From Dorea sp. AM10-31 (lineage in GTDB: Bacteria; Bacillota; Clostridia; Lachnospirales; Lachnospiraceae), in the NCBI RefSeq assembly GCF_003435815.1, contig NZ_QTUV01000008.1, forward strand, positions 1-64,000: a stretch of 64,000 bases of DNA, written 5' to 3'. Position numbers and translations under genes: made by a program. Below the pieces are notes generated by a model. The model did no database searches. It was not told the DNA's origin and saw only the letters and a list, made by a program, of their open reading frames with translations. Below are positions 44,926-54,562 of the stretch, one piece after another. Each line of letters starts with the position of its first letter. Position 1 is the first letter of the stretch.

Positions 44926-44968
44926 TTAGCACTCGACTCTTGACAGTGCTGATAAAGTGTTGTATTGT
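44926..44968 (+). promoter_or_regulatory. clpB promoter with overlapping CIRCE operator
   Basis: TTGACA (44940-44945) and TATTGT (44963-44968) are 17 apart. TTAGCACTC (44926-44934), nine bases, then CAGTGCTGA (44944-44952) matches the HrcA operator CIRCE in 16 of 18 positions and covers the -35 box. HrcA should repress clpB until heat stress. Confidence 0.88.
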
Positions 44969-45009
44969 TATATTGCAAGTAGAACAAGAGCAAAAAGGAG
45001 GTTGTCTTT

Positions 45010-47625
45010 ATGAATATAAATAAATTTACACAGAAATCATTGCAGGCTGTGCAAGACTGTGAACGCATTGCATCTGACTATGGCAACCAGGAGATTGCAC
45101 AGGAGCATTTGCTTTATGCATTATTAACACAGGATGACAGCCTGATCGCGAAATTGATGGAAAAGATGGGGCTCGATAAGAACCTTATTATTAATCGCGT
45201 GGAAGAGGCGATTACAAAACGCCCGAAAGTACAGGGTGGAAGACAGTATGTAGGACAGGATCTGAATAATGTTCTGATCCACGCAGAGGATGAGGCAAAA
45301 CCGATGGGAGACGAATATGTTTCTGTTGAGCATCTCTTCCTCGCTATTATAAAATATGCAAGTAAAGATATGAAGGCACTGCTTCGTGAGATGGGTATCA
45401 GCCGGGAAGGATTCCTGCAAGCATTATCTACTGTGAGAGGCAATCAGAGGGTAACAAGTGATAACCCGGAAGATACTTATGATACGTTGAATAAATATGG
45501 TTCTGATCTGGTAGAGCGGGCAAGAGAGCAGAAACTGGATCCGGTGATCGGACGTGACTCTGAGATCCGTAATGTAGTCCGTATCCTTTCACGTAAGACG
45601 AAGAACAATCCGGTCCTAATCGGTGAACCAGGTGTTGGTAAGACAGCAGTTGTAGAAGGACTTGCACAGAGAATTGTCCGTGGTGATGTACCGGAAGGAC
45701 TGAAAGACAAGACAATTTTCTCACTAGATATGGGAGCACTTGTAGCAGGTGCTAAATATCGTGGAGAATTTGAGGAACGTCTGAAAGCAGTTCTGGAAGA
45801 AGTGAAAAACAGCGATGGACGAATTATCCTGTTTATTGATGAGTTGCATACGATTGTCGGCGCTGGTAAGACGGACGGTGCAATGGATGCAGGAAATATG
45901 TTAAAACCAATGCTTGCCAGAGGTGAACTGCATTGTATCGGTGCAACAACACTGGATGAGTATCGTCAGTATATTGAAAAAGATGCGGCACTGGAACGTC
46001 GTTTCCAGCCGGTTATGGTAGAAGAGCCGACAGTGGAAGATGCAATTTCCATTCTGCGAGGACTGAAAGAACGATATGAAGTATTCCATGGAGTGAAGAT
46101 CACAGATGGAGCACTTGTTGCAGCAGCAACACTCTCAGATCGTTATATTTCCGACCGTTTTCTGCCGGACAAAGCGATCGACCTTGTAGATGAAGCATGT
46201 GCCATGATCAAGACAGAACTAGATTCCATGCCTGCAGAACTGGACGAATTACAGCGTAAGATCATGCAGCTTGAGATAGAAGAAGCAGCTCTTAAGAAGG
46301 AAGACGATCGGTTGAGCCAGGACAGACTTGTACATCTGCAGGAAGAACTGGCAGAGCGCAGAGAAGAATTTGCAAGTCGTAAAGCACAGTGGGACAATGA
46401 GAAAGTCGGCGTTGAACGTGTGCAGAAGATCCGTGAGGAGATTGAGCAGATCAACAAAGAGATTGAGAAAGCACAGCATTCTTATGACTTGGAGAAGGCT
46501 GCAGAACTGCAGTATGGTAAGCTGCCACAACTGAAGAAACAGTTGGAAGATGAAGAAGCTAAAGTAAAAGATGAAGACCGCGATCTGGTACATGAAAGTG
46601 TTACCGATGATGAGATTGCGAAGATCGTATCCCGGTGGACAGGTATTCCGGTTGCCAAATTAAATGAGAGCGAGAGAAGCAAGACACTGCATCTGGCAGA
46701 TGAGCTGCATAAACGTGTCATCGGTCAGGATGAAGGTGTGGAACTTGTAACCGAAGCAATCATCCGATCCAAAGCCGGAATTAAAGATCCAACCAGACCG
46801 ATTGGTTCGTTCCTGTTCCTTGGACCTACCGGAGTCGGTAAGACAGAACTTGCAAAGACACTTGCAGAGAGCCTGTTTGATGATGAGAATAACATGGTGC
46901 GTATCGACATGAGTGAGTATATGGAGAAATATTCCGTATCCAGACTGATCGGAGCGCCTCCGGGATATGTCGGATATGATGAAGGTGGCCAGCTTACCGA
47001 AGCTGTCAGAAGAAAACCTTACTCAGTTGTACTGTTTGATGAGATTGAAAAAGCACACCCGGATGTATTTAATGTATTATTGCAGGTGTTGGATGATGGA
47101 CGTATTACGGATTCCCAGGGACGTACTGTAGATTTTAAGAATACAATCCTGATCATGACATCCAATATTGGTTCCCAGTATCTGCTGGATGGAATTAATG
47201 AAGATGGAACGATCAAACCAGAAGCACAGGAAATGGTTATGAATGACCTGCGTGCACATTTCAGACCGGAATTTTTGAACCGTCTGGACGAGACGATTTT
47301 ATTCAAACCATTGAACAAAGATAACATTTATCATATAATTGACTTACTTGTAAAAGATGTAAACAGACGTCTGGCAGACAAAGAGATTTCCCTTTCCCTG
47401 ACAGAAGCTGCAAAGAATTATGTAGTGGAAGGTGGTTACGATCCGACTTACGGAGCACGTCCGCTGAAGAGATATTTGCAGAAGCATGTTGAGACACTGG
47501 CAGCAAAACTGATGCTGGAAGGTGAGATCCGGGCAGGTGAGACTATTGTGATTGATGTTGAGAATGAAAAACTTGCTGCGCATATTCAGGAATATATGCA
47601 GGTGGTACCAGAGTCTGACTTATAA
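45010..47625 (+). CDS. clpB: ClpB disaggregase
   Basis: An 871-residue Hsp100 chaperone that pulls proteins out of aggregates with DnaK. It has the N-domain, two AAA+ modules with Walker A GEPGVGKT and GPTGVGKT, and between them the long coiled-coil middle domain (about residues 410-530) that distinguishes ClpB from ClpA and ClpC. The C-terminal [14 protein letters not shown] is typical. AAAGGAGG precedes the ATG. Control by CIRCE is read from the promoter. Confidence 0.97.
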   Translation: MNINKFTQKSLQAVQDCERIASDYGNQEIAQEHLLYALLTQDDSLIAKLMEKMGLDKNLIINRVEEAITKRPKVQGGRQYVGQDLNNVLIHAEDEAKPMGDEYVSVEHLFLAIIKYASKDMKALLREMGISREGFLQALSTVRGNQRVTSDNPEDTYDTLNKYGSDLVERAREQKLDPVIGRDSEIRNVVRILSRKTKNNPVLIGEPGVGKTAVVEGLAQRIVRGDVPEGLKDKTIFSLDMGALVAGAKYRGEFEERLKAVLEEVKNSDGRIILFIDELHTIVGAGKTDGAMDAGNMLKPMLARGELHCIGATTLDEYRQYIEKDAALERRFQPVMVEEPTVEDAISILRGLKERYEVFHGVKITDGALVAAATLSDRYISDRFLPDKAIDLVDEACAMIKTELDSMPAELDELQRKIMQLEIEEAALKKEDDRLSQDRLVHLQEELAERREEFASRKAQWDNEKVGVERVQKIREEIEQINKEIEKAQHSYDLEKAAELQYGKLPQLKKQLEDEEAKVKDEDRDLVHESVTDDEIAKIVSRWTGIPVAKLNESERSKTLHLADELHKRVIGQDEGVELVTEAIIRSKAGIKDPTRPIGSFLFLGPTGVGKTELAKTLAESLFDDENNMVRIDMSEYMEKYSVSRLIGAPPGYVGYDEGGQLTEAVRRKPYSVVLFDEIEKAHPDVFNVLLQVLDDGRITDSQGRTVDFKNTILIMTSNIGSQYLLDGINEDGTIKPEAQEMVMNDLRAHFRPEFLNRLDETILFKPLNKDNIYHIIDLLVKDVNRRLADKEISLSLTEAAKNYVVEGGYDPTYGARPLKRYLQKHVETLAAKLMLEGEIRAGETIVIDVENEKLAAHIQEYMQVVPESDL

Positions 47626-47636
47626 GGAGCGATAAG

Positions 47637-48866
47637 ATGCCACGGATAATCTTCCATATAGATGTGAACTCTGCGTATTTAAGCTGGAGTGCAGTGGAAC
47701 AATTGAAGAATGGAGCGGAGACGGATCTGCGTAAGATACCGGCTATCATCGGAGGCGACAGAGCTTCCAGACATGGAGTCGTGCTTGCCAAATCCATTTC
47801 CGCTAAGAAGTATGGCATCCGCACAGGGGAACCCGTTGTGGATGCCATTCGTAAGTGTCCGAATCTTGTGATCGCACCGCCGGATCACAGACTCTATTCG
47901 GATTACAGCAGAAAATTGATGACATTTCTGCGCGGTTATACGGATCAGATCGAACAGGTCAGCGTAGATGAGTGTTATATGGATTTTACAGAGAGCGCGC
48001 CGCGTTTTTTCTCACCGATGGAAGGCGCTTTAGAGATTAAAAATGAAGTCCGCAGACAGTTTGGATTTACTGTGAATGTTGGAATATCGGAAAATAAACT
48101 GCTGGCAAAGATGGCATCGGATTTTGAAAAACCGGATAAAGTACATACGTTATTTCCGGATGAGATTAAGGAGAAAATGTGGCCGCTTCCAATCGGAGAA
48201 CTTTTTATGGCGGGCAGGTCGAGTGTGGAATATTTACAGAAGCTGGAGATCCGCACGATCGGAGATCTGGCACAGATGAATCCGGAACTACTGGAGATAC
48301 ATCTGAAAAGCCACGGGCGCAAACTATGGGAATTTGCCAATGGTATGGACAATTCGCCGGTAGAACCGGTACGTCAGGAGGCAAAAGGAATTGGCAACTC
48401 TATTACACTGCCGCAGGATGCAAAGACAGAAGAAGAGGCGTGTGAAGTGCTGGGAAAACTGGCAGGAAGCGTAGGAAGGAGACTCAGGAAAGCTGGGCAG
48501 AAAGCCGGAATGATCAGTGTGGAGATTAAGTATTATAATTTTGAAAATAGTTCCCACCAGACACAGCTGGAGAGAGCAACCAATGAGGATGCCAGAATTT
48601 ACGAGACAGCAGCAGAATTATTCCGGGAAATGTGGAAAAAACAACCCATTCGTCTGCTGGGAATCCGAAGTTCCAAGTTGACGGATGCGTCTGCACCAGA
48701 ACAGCTTACCATATTTGAAGTACAGCCGGAGATGGAGAAAAGGAAGAAAGCCAGTGAAAAGAAAGCAAAGCTGGAGCAGGCTTTAAAGGAAATACGTGGA
48801 AGATATGGAGAAGAAGCCGTGATCCGCGGCAGTAATATGGAAGAAAAGCGGGAAAAAGAAAAATGA
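47637..48866 (+). CDS. dinB: DNA polymerase IV (Y-family translesion polymerase)
   Basis: A 409-residue translesion polymerase. Catalytic acids lie in IFHIDVNSAYLSW and QVSVDECYMDF; SENKLLAKMASDFEKPDK is the Y-family signature and a little-finger domain follows. The C-terminus is Lys/Glu-rich and lacks an evident clamp-binding motif at the very end, though LTIFEVQ near residue 360 could serve. It begins 11 bases after clpB behind AAGGAG, so some read-through from clpB is likely. Confidence 0.93.
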   Translation: MPRIIFHIDVNSAYLSWSAVEQLKNGAETDLRKIPAIIGGDRASRHGVVLAKSISAKKYGIRTGEPVVDAIRKCPNLVIAPPDHRLYSDYSRKLMTFLRGYTDQIEQVSVDECYMDFTESAPRFFSPMEGALEIKNEVRRQFGFTVNVGISENKLLAKMASDFEKPDKVHTLFPDEIKEKMWPLPIGELFMAGRSSVEYLQKLEIRTIGDLAQMNPELLEIHLKSHGRKLWEFANGMDNSPVEPVRQEAKGIGNSITLPQDAKTEEEACEVLGKLAGSVGRRLRKAGQKAGMISVEIKYYNFENSSHQTQLERATNEDARIYETAAELFREMWKKQPIRLLGIRSSKLTDASAPEQLTIFEVQPEMEKRKKASEKKAKLEQALKEIRGRYGEEAVIRGSNMEEKREKEK

Positions 48867-49843
48867 TGAAAAAAAAGATTTTTGCAGCAGTGGGAATGTT
48901 ATTGCTTGTGATCGGACTATGTGGAGCAAAAAGCTATATGAGACAGATGAAAATAAGAGAGAATGAAGAAGTACAGAAAATAGAAAAGCAAAAAGAAGTG
49001 GCACAGGAAAGAAAAGAAGCAATGGAGCAACGAAAAAAGCAGGAAGAAGAAAAAAAACAGAAAGCAAAAGAACAGCAGAAAATAATAAAAAGACAGAAAA
49101 AGATACAGATCTGTATTGATCCGGGGCATTATTCAAAAAAGAATGAAGTCTATGAAAACGGAAAAGTTGTTTACTGTGAAGGCAATTTTACATTGCAGGT
49201 GGCAAAAGAACTGAAAAAGATACTGGAAGAACGATATGGGGTGATTGTACATTTGACACGTACCAGCGGCAATATCTGTATCAACGGATACGAGAATCTG
49301 GCACTGGATTCCGGAAAGATCAGCCTGCGCGGTGAGGCGGCAAAAGGCATGGATCTCTTTATTTCACTCCATACGAATGCTAATCTGGAACATGCCAACG
49401 GTGTGGATACGAACAGACAGCCAATTGGCATTACAAAGCCAATTGTGATTGTTAATACTGTTGCAATGGAAAGTAAACAGGCACTTAGGGTGGCAAATGC
49501 AATCGGAACCAGTCTGGCAGTTTCCAATGCAAAATTAGGAATCAGCACACAGGAAAAGTTTCACACAGTAAGTGGAAAAGATGATATACTGAACTGGACA
49601 GATGCCTATAATGACAGTGTGGATAAAGAAGGAACGGTCTGTGCCCGTCGTGGAAATAATGGTGATTATTACGGCGTATTAAGGGGCGCATCGAATGTTG
49701 CGGTACCGGGAATGATCGTGGAGCATGGTTTCCATACCGTACCGAAGATGCGTAAGCTGGCAGCAGATGGAACGCTGGCAAAGGAATGGGCAGAAGCAGA
49801 TGCGAAAGGAATCGCAGAAGGAATGAGATTGGAGGAGGAATAA
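48863..49843 (+). CDS. N-acetylmuramoyl-L-alanine amidase with coiled-coil anchor
   Basis: A 326-residue wall hydrolase of the Amidase_3 family. The zinc and catalytic residues are His89 (DPGHY), Glu106 (CEGN), His170 (SLHTN) and Glu287 (VEHGF). Residues 1-21 form an uncleaved-looking membrane anchor and 30-80 a highly charged coiled coil of Glu, Lys and Gln, resembling regulators of cell-separation amidases. The active site is followed by an unusually long segment (about 175-280). It overlaps the dinB stop (ATGA). Confidence 0.88.
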   Translation: MMKKKIFAAVGMLLLVIGLCGAKSYMRQMKIRENEEVQKIEKQKEVAQERKEAMEQRKKQEEEKKQKAKEQQKIIKRQKKIQICIDPGHYSKKNEVYENGKVVYCEGNFTLQVAKELKKILEERYGVIVHLTRTSGNICINGYENLALDSGKISLRGEAAKGMDLFISLHTNANLEHANGVDTNRQPIGITKPIVIVNTVAMESKQALRVANAIGTSLAVSNAKLGISTQEKFHTVSGKDDILNWTDAYNDSVDKEGTVCARRGNNGDYYGVLRGASNVAVPGMIVEHGFHTVPKMRKLAADGTLAKEWAEADAKGIAEGMRLEEE

Positions 49844-49845
49844 CA

Positions 49846-51918
49846 ATGTTTTGTGCAAATTGTGGCTCTGAGCTGGAAAAGGGTGCCAGATTCTGTCCGG
49901 AATGTGGTGCACCGGTAGAACCGGTACAGCCGGAGAAAACCGTACAGAATCCGGGAAATACACAGGCATCCGGACAGATACCACCAGCAGGTGGAAGAAC
50001 AACATCCGGACAGACACCGGCATCACCGAAGAAGAATCAGACAGTTATTATTGCAGCGGTTATCGCAGCAGTTGTATTGATTATCGGTGGCGGCTTATTA
50101 TATGGGACGGTTGGTCTTGCATGGCAGAAGAACAGTGCAGTGTCAAAGATTGAGAAAGCCGGTCTTAAAGATTATCAGTCGGAAGAAGCAAGGCTGGCAG
50201 CAGAATGGGAGAATCTTGGTGTACTGGATTTTGGCGGTAAAAGAGCTGTTGTTAAAGAACTGAAAGAACTTAAAAAAGGTGTGGATGCATTTCAGGACTG
50301 TGCGTCAGAACTGTCAGAGATGGAGAAAGAGAAAAAACAGTATGATCTGGATTCTGAAAGTTACAGCGCATATGAAAGTGCATTAAAAGAATGTCGCAGT
50401 GCAATTAAGAAAAAAGAAGGCAAAAAGACACAGACAACTTATAAGAATGCTGTGAAAGCATTGGAAGCATTAAAAAGCGCAGATGACCAATATATTTCTG
50501 ATCAGGTATCTATGTATGAAAATGTAGATCTTTCCGAGGCATCGTCCAAAGAAGTAAGCAGTTATAAGACGATTTTAAAAGAGATTCAGAGCCTGACAAA
50601 AGAAAAGACGAGAAATTACAAATCTATCCAGAAAACATTTGCAAAGATGGATCAGGCAATCTATCTGTATATCGATCCGAAGAATCCGCTGGATGTTACA
50701 GTTCAGCAGGTGGATGCGTCTGCATTTCCGAAGATCCGTCTGTATCTGAGTGTGAAAGATGGCAATACCGGAGAAGTACCGAAGAAGCTCAGTAATTCGC
50801 TTTTCTATATTAAGAAAAAAGATGCAAATGCAAAATATGTGAAGCAGATAATTACTTCTGCCGGACAGTTAAATGAAAAAGAAGCGCTGAAGGTAGATAT
50901 GGTTGCAGATGTCAGCGGAAGTATGGATGGTGGACCGCTGGATGAAGCAAAACAGATCATGTCAGATTTTGTAAACAGTGTGCAGTTTGACGCCGGAGAC
51001 AAAGTGGAACTTACATCATTCTCTACAGGAGTCCGCCTGGAACGGAAATTTACCGATGATGCCAGCGATCTTGTGAACTGTATTAACCAGTTGCAGACAG
51101 AAGAAGAGACCAGTCTGTACGATGCTTTATATACTTCCGTAGAACGTGTTGCGGCGCAGAATGGAGCCAGATGCGTGATCGCATTTACTGACGGACAGGA
51201 TAATCACAGTAATTGCAGCCCGGATACCGTGATCCGGACAGCAAACCGTTATCATGTACCGATTTTTATTATCGGAATCGGAGGTTATGATTACAATGAT
51301 GCAAGATATATTGCGGAACAGACTGGTGGAGCTTATTATAGTGTTACAGATGTAAATGGCATGAAGAGTATTTACGATCAGGTTTATGAAATGGAAAAAC
51401 AACTTTACATGGTTGAGTTTGAAGACAAATCTGACATGAAGCTGGAAAGTAAAGCAGATATCGAAGCAGGATATAAGAGTGTGGAATATGGCGGCTCCTG
51501 CAAATACAGCTATACACCGAATGTATTGTTAAGCGCCAAGAGTGCAGATATTTATAAGGATGGACCGGAGGCGGTTGTGGAAGGTTATCTGAAGAATTTT
51601 GCAGAAGCAATGAATACAAATGATTTTTCAAAGATTTCCGGATATCTGAAGAATGGAAGCCCGATTTACAAAGAACAGGAGAAATATGTTCAGCGTAAAA
51701 TTTCTGAACAATTGGATTCTTATGAACTGACAGATGTAAAATACAGCGGTAAGAATAAGTGCAAGATTTCTACAAGAGAGACTTATTATGTGCAGGTGGC
51801 AGGTAAACCGCTGCAGCTTATGACACAGGAGTGTACTTATGTGCTTGAGAAAAATGGAAATGACTGGGAGATGACATCTTTCGCAGATATTAAAGTTACA
51901 GACCGGATCAATCAGTAA
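49846..51918 (+). CDS. Zinc-ribbon, single-helix, von Willebrand A domain protein
   Basis: A 690-residue membrane protein. Cys3, Cys6, Cys17 and Cys20 make an N-terminal zinc ribbon, then a Pro/Thr/Gln linker, a membrane helix (66-88), a helical region rich in Lys and Glu, and a VWA domain from about 345. The MIDAS is intact (DVSGSMDG near 355, TSLYDAL, FTDGQDNH). The C-terminal part (about 580-690) looks like a NTF2-like or DUF4878-type domain. Zinc-ribbon-TM proteins are frequent in Firmicutes; partner unknown. GGAGGAGG precedes the ATG, right after the amidase. Confidence 0.8.
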   Translation: MFCANCGSELEKGARFCPECGAPVEPVQPEKTVQNPGNTQASGQIPPAGGRTTSGQTPASPKKNQTVIIAAVIAAVVLIIGGGLLYGTVGLAWQKNSAVSKIEKAGLKDYQSEEARLAAEWENLGVLDFGGKRAVVKELKELKKGVDAFQDCASELSEMEKEKKQYDLDSESYSAYESALKECRSAIKKKEGKKTQTTYKNAVKALEALKSADDQYISDQVSMYENVDLSEASSKEVSSYKTILKEIQSLTKEKTRNYKSIQKTFAKMDQAIYLYIDPKNPLDVTVQQVDASAFPKIRLYLSVKDGNTGEVPKKLSNSLFYIKKKDANAKYVKQIITSAGQLNEKEALKVDMVADVSGSMDGGPLDEAKQIMSDFVNSVQFDAGDKVELTSFSTGVRLERKFTDDASDLVNCINQLQTEEETSLYDALYTSVERVAAQNGARCVIAFTDGQDNHSNCSPDTVIRTANRYHVPIFIIGIGGYDYNDARYIAEQTGGAYYSVTDVNGMKSIYDQVYEMEKQLYMVEFEDKSDMKLESKADIEAGYKSVEYGGSCKYSYTPNVLLSAKSADIYKDGPEAVVEGYLKNFAEAMNTNDFSKISGYLKNGSPIYKEQEKYVQRKISEQLDSYELTDVKYSGKNKCKISTRETYYVQVAGKPLQLMTQECTYVLEKNGNDWEMTSFADIKVTDRINQ

Positions 51919-51990
51919 ATGCCTGTCTGGCACGAAGATTGCAGAGGATGGAAGAGGAAACTCTGAAATGAAAATATTCAAAACAGGGTG

Positions 51991-52019
51991 TTGACAAAGT
52001 TAAAATCCAGGGATATAAT
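51991..52019 (+). promoter_or_regulatory. Promoter of the YitT gene
   Basis: Consensus TTGACA (51991-51996) and TATAAT (52014-52019) with a 17-base spacer; the best promoter in the window. Confidence 0.88.
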
Positions 52020-52031
52020 GTGAAACATAAG

Positions 52032-52074
52032 AGCAGTTGCGAATTATATTTTTATAGTTTGCAGCTGTTTTTTT
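52032..52074 (+). terminator. Leader terminator / attenuator before the YitT gene
   Basis: A 12-bp stem with three G-U pairs (52032-52043 with 52058-52069) runs into a T-tract ending at 52074, about 50 bases after the predicted transcript start and before the gene. It must be regulated or leaky, or it ends a small RNA of about 50 nt. Confidence 0.65.
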
Positions 52075-52126
52075 GTCGTTTTGACGTATGGAAGAAAGAT
52101 ATAAATTCAGATGGGAGGTTATCAAA

Positions 52127-53002
52127 ATGAAAAAAATGAACTGGAAAGAATTGATGATTGATGTTTTGGTGGATATTGTAGCGGGTATGATCATTGCAAT
52201 CGGTATTTACAATTTTGCTTTAAATGCGAATTTTCCGGTAGCAGGATTTTCTGGTATTGCGATTATCTTATATCACCTGTTTGGTATCCCGGTTGGAGCC
52301 GGTACAATTTTGTTAAATATCCCGGTTTCAATTTTATGTTATAAATTCCTTGGAAAGAAGTTTTTCTTTGTTTCAGTAAAAACAACGATCATTTCGTCCC
52401 TTTTAATGGACTATGTAGCACCGCTGCTTCCGGTATATAACGGCAACAGACTGCTGGCAGCATTATGTATGGGTGTGCTTTGTGGAATCGGTTATGCGAT
52501 GATCTTCATGCGCGGTTCTTCCACAGGCGGACAGGATTTCATCAGCGTTTCTATTAAACAGGTAAAACCGCACATGACACTGGGCGTGATCACATTTGCA
52601 CTTGATATTACAACAATCATCCTCGGAACAGTTATCGTATTCAAAGACGTAGACGGACTGATCTATGGTGTGATTGTTACTTATCTGATGGCAACTGTAA
52701 TGGACCGCATTATGTATGGTATTGATGAAGGAAAGATGACACTGATTGTAACAGAACGTGGAGAAGAGCTTGCAAAAGAGATTGATGCATATTCAGGAAG
52801 AGGTTCCACAATCTTAAAAGGTATGGGAAGTTATTCCAAAGCAAATAAAGATGTTGTTATGTGTGCATGCAACAACAAGCAGATGTATTCAATTAAGAAA
52901 CTTGTACATGAATTAGATCCGAAAGCATTTACCATTATTATGGAATCCAATGAAGTTGTAGGAGAAGGCTTCAAGGAAGAATTGCCGGATATTGATCTGT
53001 AG
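52127..53002 (+). CDS. YitT-family membrane protein
   Basis: A 291-residue protein with about five N-terminal helices (YitT/DUF161: FALNANFPVAGFSGIAIIL, RGSSTGGQDFISVSIKQVKP) and a C-terminal cytoplasmic DUF2179 domain (LTLIVTER-like, GRGSTILKGMGSYS, FTIIMESNEVVGEGF). Function is not established; a transport or sensing role is assumed. The start at 52127 follows GGGAGG; an ATG at 52088 in frame lies just after the leader terminator without a ribosome site. Confidence 0.87.
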   Translation: MKKMNWKELMIDVLVDIVAGMIIAIGIYNFALNANFPVAGFSGIAIILYHLFGIPVGAGTILLNIPVSILCYKFLGKKFFFVSVKTTIISSLLMDYVAPLLPVYNGNRLLAALCMGVLCGIGYAMIFMRGSSTGGQDFISVSIKQVKPHMTLGVITFALDITTIILGTVIVFKDVDGLIYGVIVTYLMATVMDRIMYGIDEGKMTLIVTERGEELAKEIDAYSGRGSTILKGMGSYSKANKDVVMCACNNKQMYSIKKLVHELDPKAFTIIMESNEVVGEGFKEELPDIDL

Positions 53003-53021
53003 AAAATATTATATAAATTAA

Positions 53022-53090
53022 AAAAAGGAACTGTCGTAACAGATGGTTCTTTTTGTTTATACGAAGTCGAGCAGAAGTTAATCTGCTCGA
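53022..53090. terminator. Two hairpins between yitT-like and pepT genes
   Basis: An imperfect stem with A-run and T5 (53022-53056) ends the YitT gene. A perfect TCGAGCAGA/TCTGCTCGA hairpin (53067-53075, 53082-53090) follows and could end pepT from the other side, although its T-run is poor. Confidence 0.6.
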
Positions 53091-53177
53091 TTTATGGCGA
53101 CAAAGCAATTACAATGAATAAGAGAAAAGGACCATCGCACGTTAGTGCAATAGCCCTTAATATAAATACAGATAGAT

Positions 53178-54395
53178 TTATTTCGCGTATAATTTTACAA
53201 CTTCAACAGCTACGTCAACTGTCTGATCCATACCTTCGACTGTGATGTGCTCGTACGGTCCATGGTATGCATGTCCACCGGTACCAAGGTTCGGGCAAGG
53301 AAGTCCTTTGAAGCTTAACTGGCATCCGTCTGTACCACCACGAATTGGCATTACAAGTGGTGTCACATCTGCATTCTCACATGCCTGTTTTGCATTGTCG
53401 ATCAGGTGCATGCATGTCTCAATAATCTCAGCCATGTTGCGGTACTGCTCTGTGATCGTGAGAGTAACAGTGCCTTCGCCCCATTTTTCATTCAGATCTT
53501 TTTCAATCAGGCGGAGTGTTTTCTTCTTAGCTTCAAAAAGTAATTTGTCATGATCTCTGACAATATAATGAAGCTCTGCTTCTCCGACTTCACCTTTCAT
53601 ACTTACGAGGTGATAGAAGCCTTCGTAGTCTTCAGTTCCTCTTGGTGTCTCCATAGAAGGAAGTGCATTGTTGATCTCCATAGCTACAAGACTCGCATTG
53701 ATCATTGTATCTTTGGAAGATCCCGGATGTACGTTGAATCCTTTGATTACGAAATCAGCTTTGCATGCGTTAAAGTTTTCATACTGGATTTCACCTTCTG
53801 TGTCTCCGTCCAGTGTGTAACCGTAGTCTGCATCAAAACGTTCTACATCGAAATGAGAAGCGCCGGTTCCAATCTCTTCATCCGGAGTAAATGCAACACG
53901 GATCGGTCCGTGAGGAATATTCTCTTCATTCAGATGTTCGATCATTGTAAGAATCTCGGCGATTCCGGCTTTATCGTCGGCACCGAGAACGGTTGTACCA
54001 TCTGTTGTAATCAGTGTACGTCCTTTCAGGCTTGTAAGATGTGGAAAGTTCTGCACACTTAAGACAAGACCGCTATCCCCAAGTTTAAGATCCTGTCCGT
54101 TATAGTTCTCTGTGATAACTGGTGTGATATCGTGGTCACAGAAATCAGATACGGTATCCATATGAGCGATGAAACCGATCTTCGGTTTGTCTTCATATCC
54201 AGCTGTTGCCGGAAGTTTTCCATACAGATAACATTGGTCGTCCAGATAAACATCTACAAGACCAAGTTCTTTCATCTCTGTCTCCAGGATTCTTGCAAGG
54301 TCAAACTGACATGTGGAAGACGGAACAGTGTCACTGTTCTCATCACTAGGTGTACGGACAACAACGTACTTTAATAGTCTTTCATAAGCTTTCAT
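53178..54395 (-). CDS. pepT: Peptidase T (tripeptide aminopeptidase)
   Basis: A 405-residue M20B metallopeptidase that cuts the N-terminal residue from tripeptides. Zinc ligands and catalytic acids are in IGFIAHMDTVSDF, LGADDKAGIAEIL, FTPDEEIGTGASHF and the C-terminal GTGGHAYHGPYEHI. MRGGTDG in the Rossmann-like half (VMPIRGGTDGCQL) is typical. It stands alone, divergent from murE, and AAAAGGGG precedes the ATG. Confidence 0.95.
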   Translation of the reverse strand: MKAYERLLKYVVVRTPSDENSDTVPSSTCQFDLARILETEMKELGLVDVYLDDQCYLYGKLPATAGYEDKPKIGFIAHMDTVSDFCDHDITPVITENYNGQDLKLGDSGLVLSVQNFPHLTSLKGRTLITTDGTTVLGADDKAGIAEILTMIEHLNEENIPHGPIRVAFTPDEEIGTGASHFDVERFDADYGYTLDGDTEGEIQYENFNACKADFVIKGFNVHPGSSKDTMINASLVAMEINNALPSMETPRGTEDYEGFYHLVSMKGEVGEAELHYIVRDHDKLLFEAKKKTLRLIEKDLNEKWGEGTVTLTITEQYRNMAEIIETCMHLIDNAKQACENADVTPLVMPIRGGTDGCQLSFKGLPCPNLGTGGHAYHGPYEHITVEGMDQTVDVAVEVVKLYAK

Positions 54396-54487
54396 AAGTT
54401 GATTCCCCTTTTCTTGTATATAGTTTCTGCAAAAGATTATAACACATTTGCAGGAAGATGGACAGGAAAATTATCCCGGAGCAGTTC

Positions 54488-54516
54488 TTGTACTGTAGTG
54501 GAAAATGTTTTATAAT
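54488..54516 (+). promoter_or_regulatory. Promoter of the murE-priA-def-fmt run
   Basis: TTGTAC (54488-54493) and TATAAT (54511-54516) with a 17-base spacer, 46 bases before the chosen murE start. It rules out the in-frame ATG at 54458 as the start. Confidence 0.72.
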
Positions 54517-54562
54517 AAGGATTACGAAAAAAATGAATGAAATGATGCAGGAGGCACAACGC

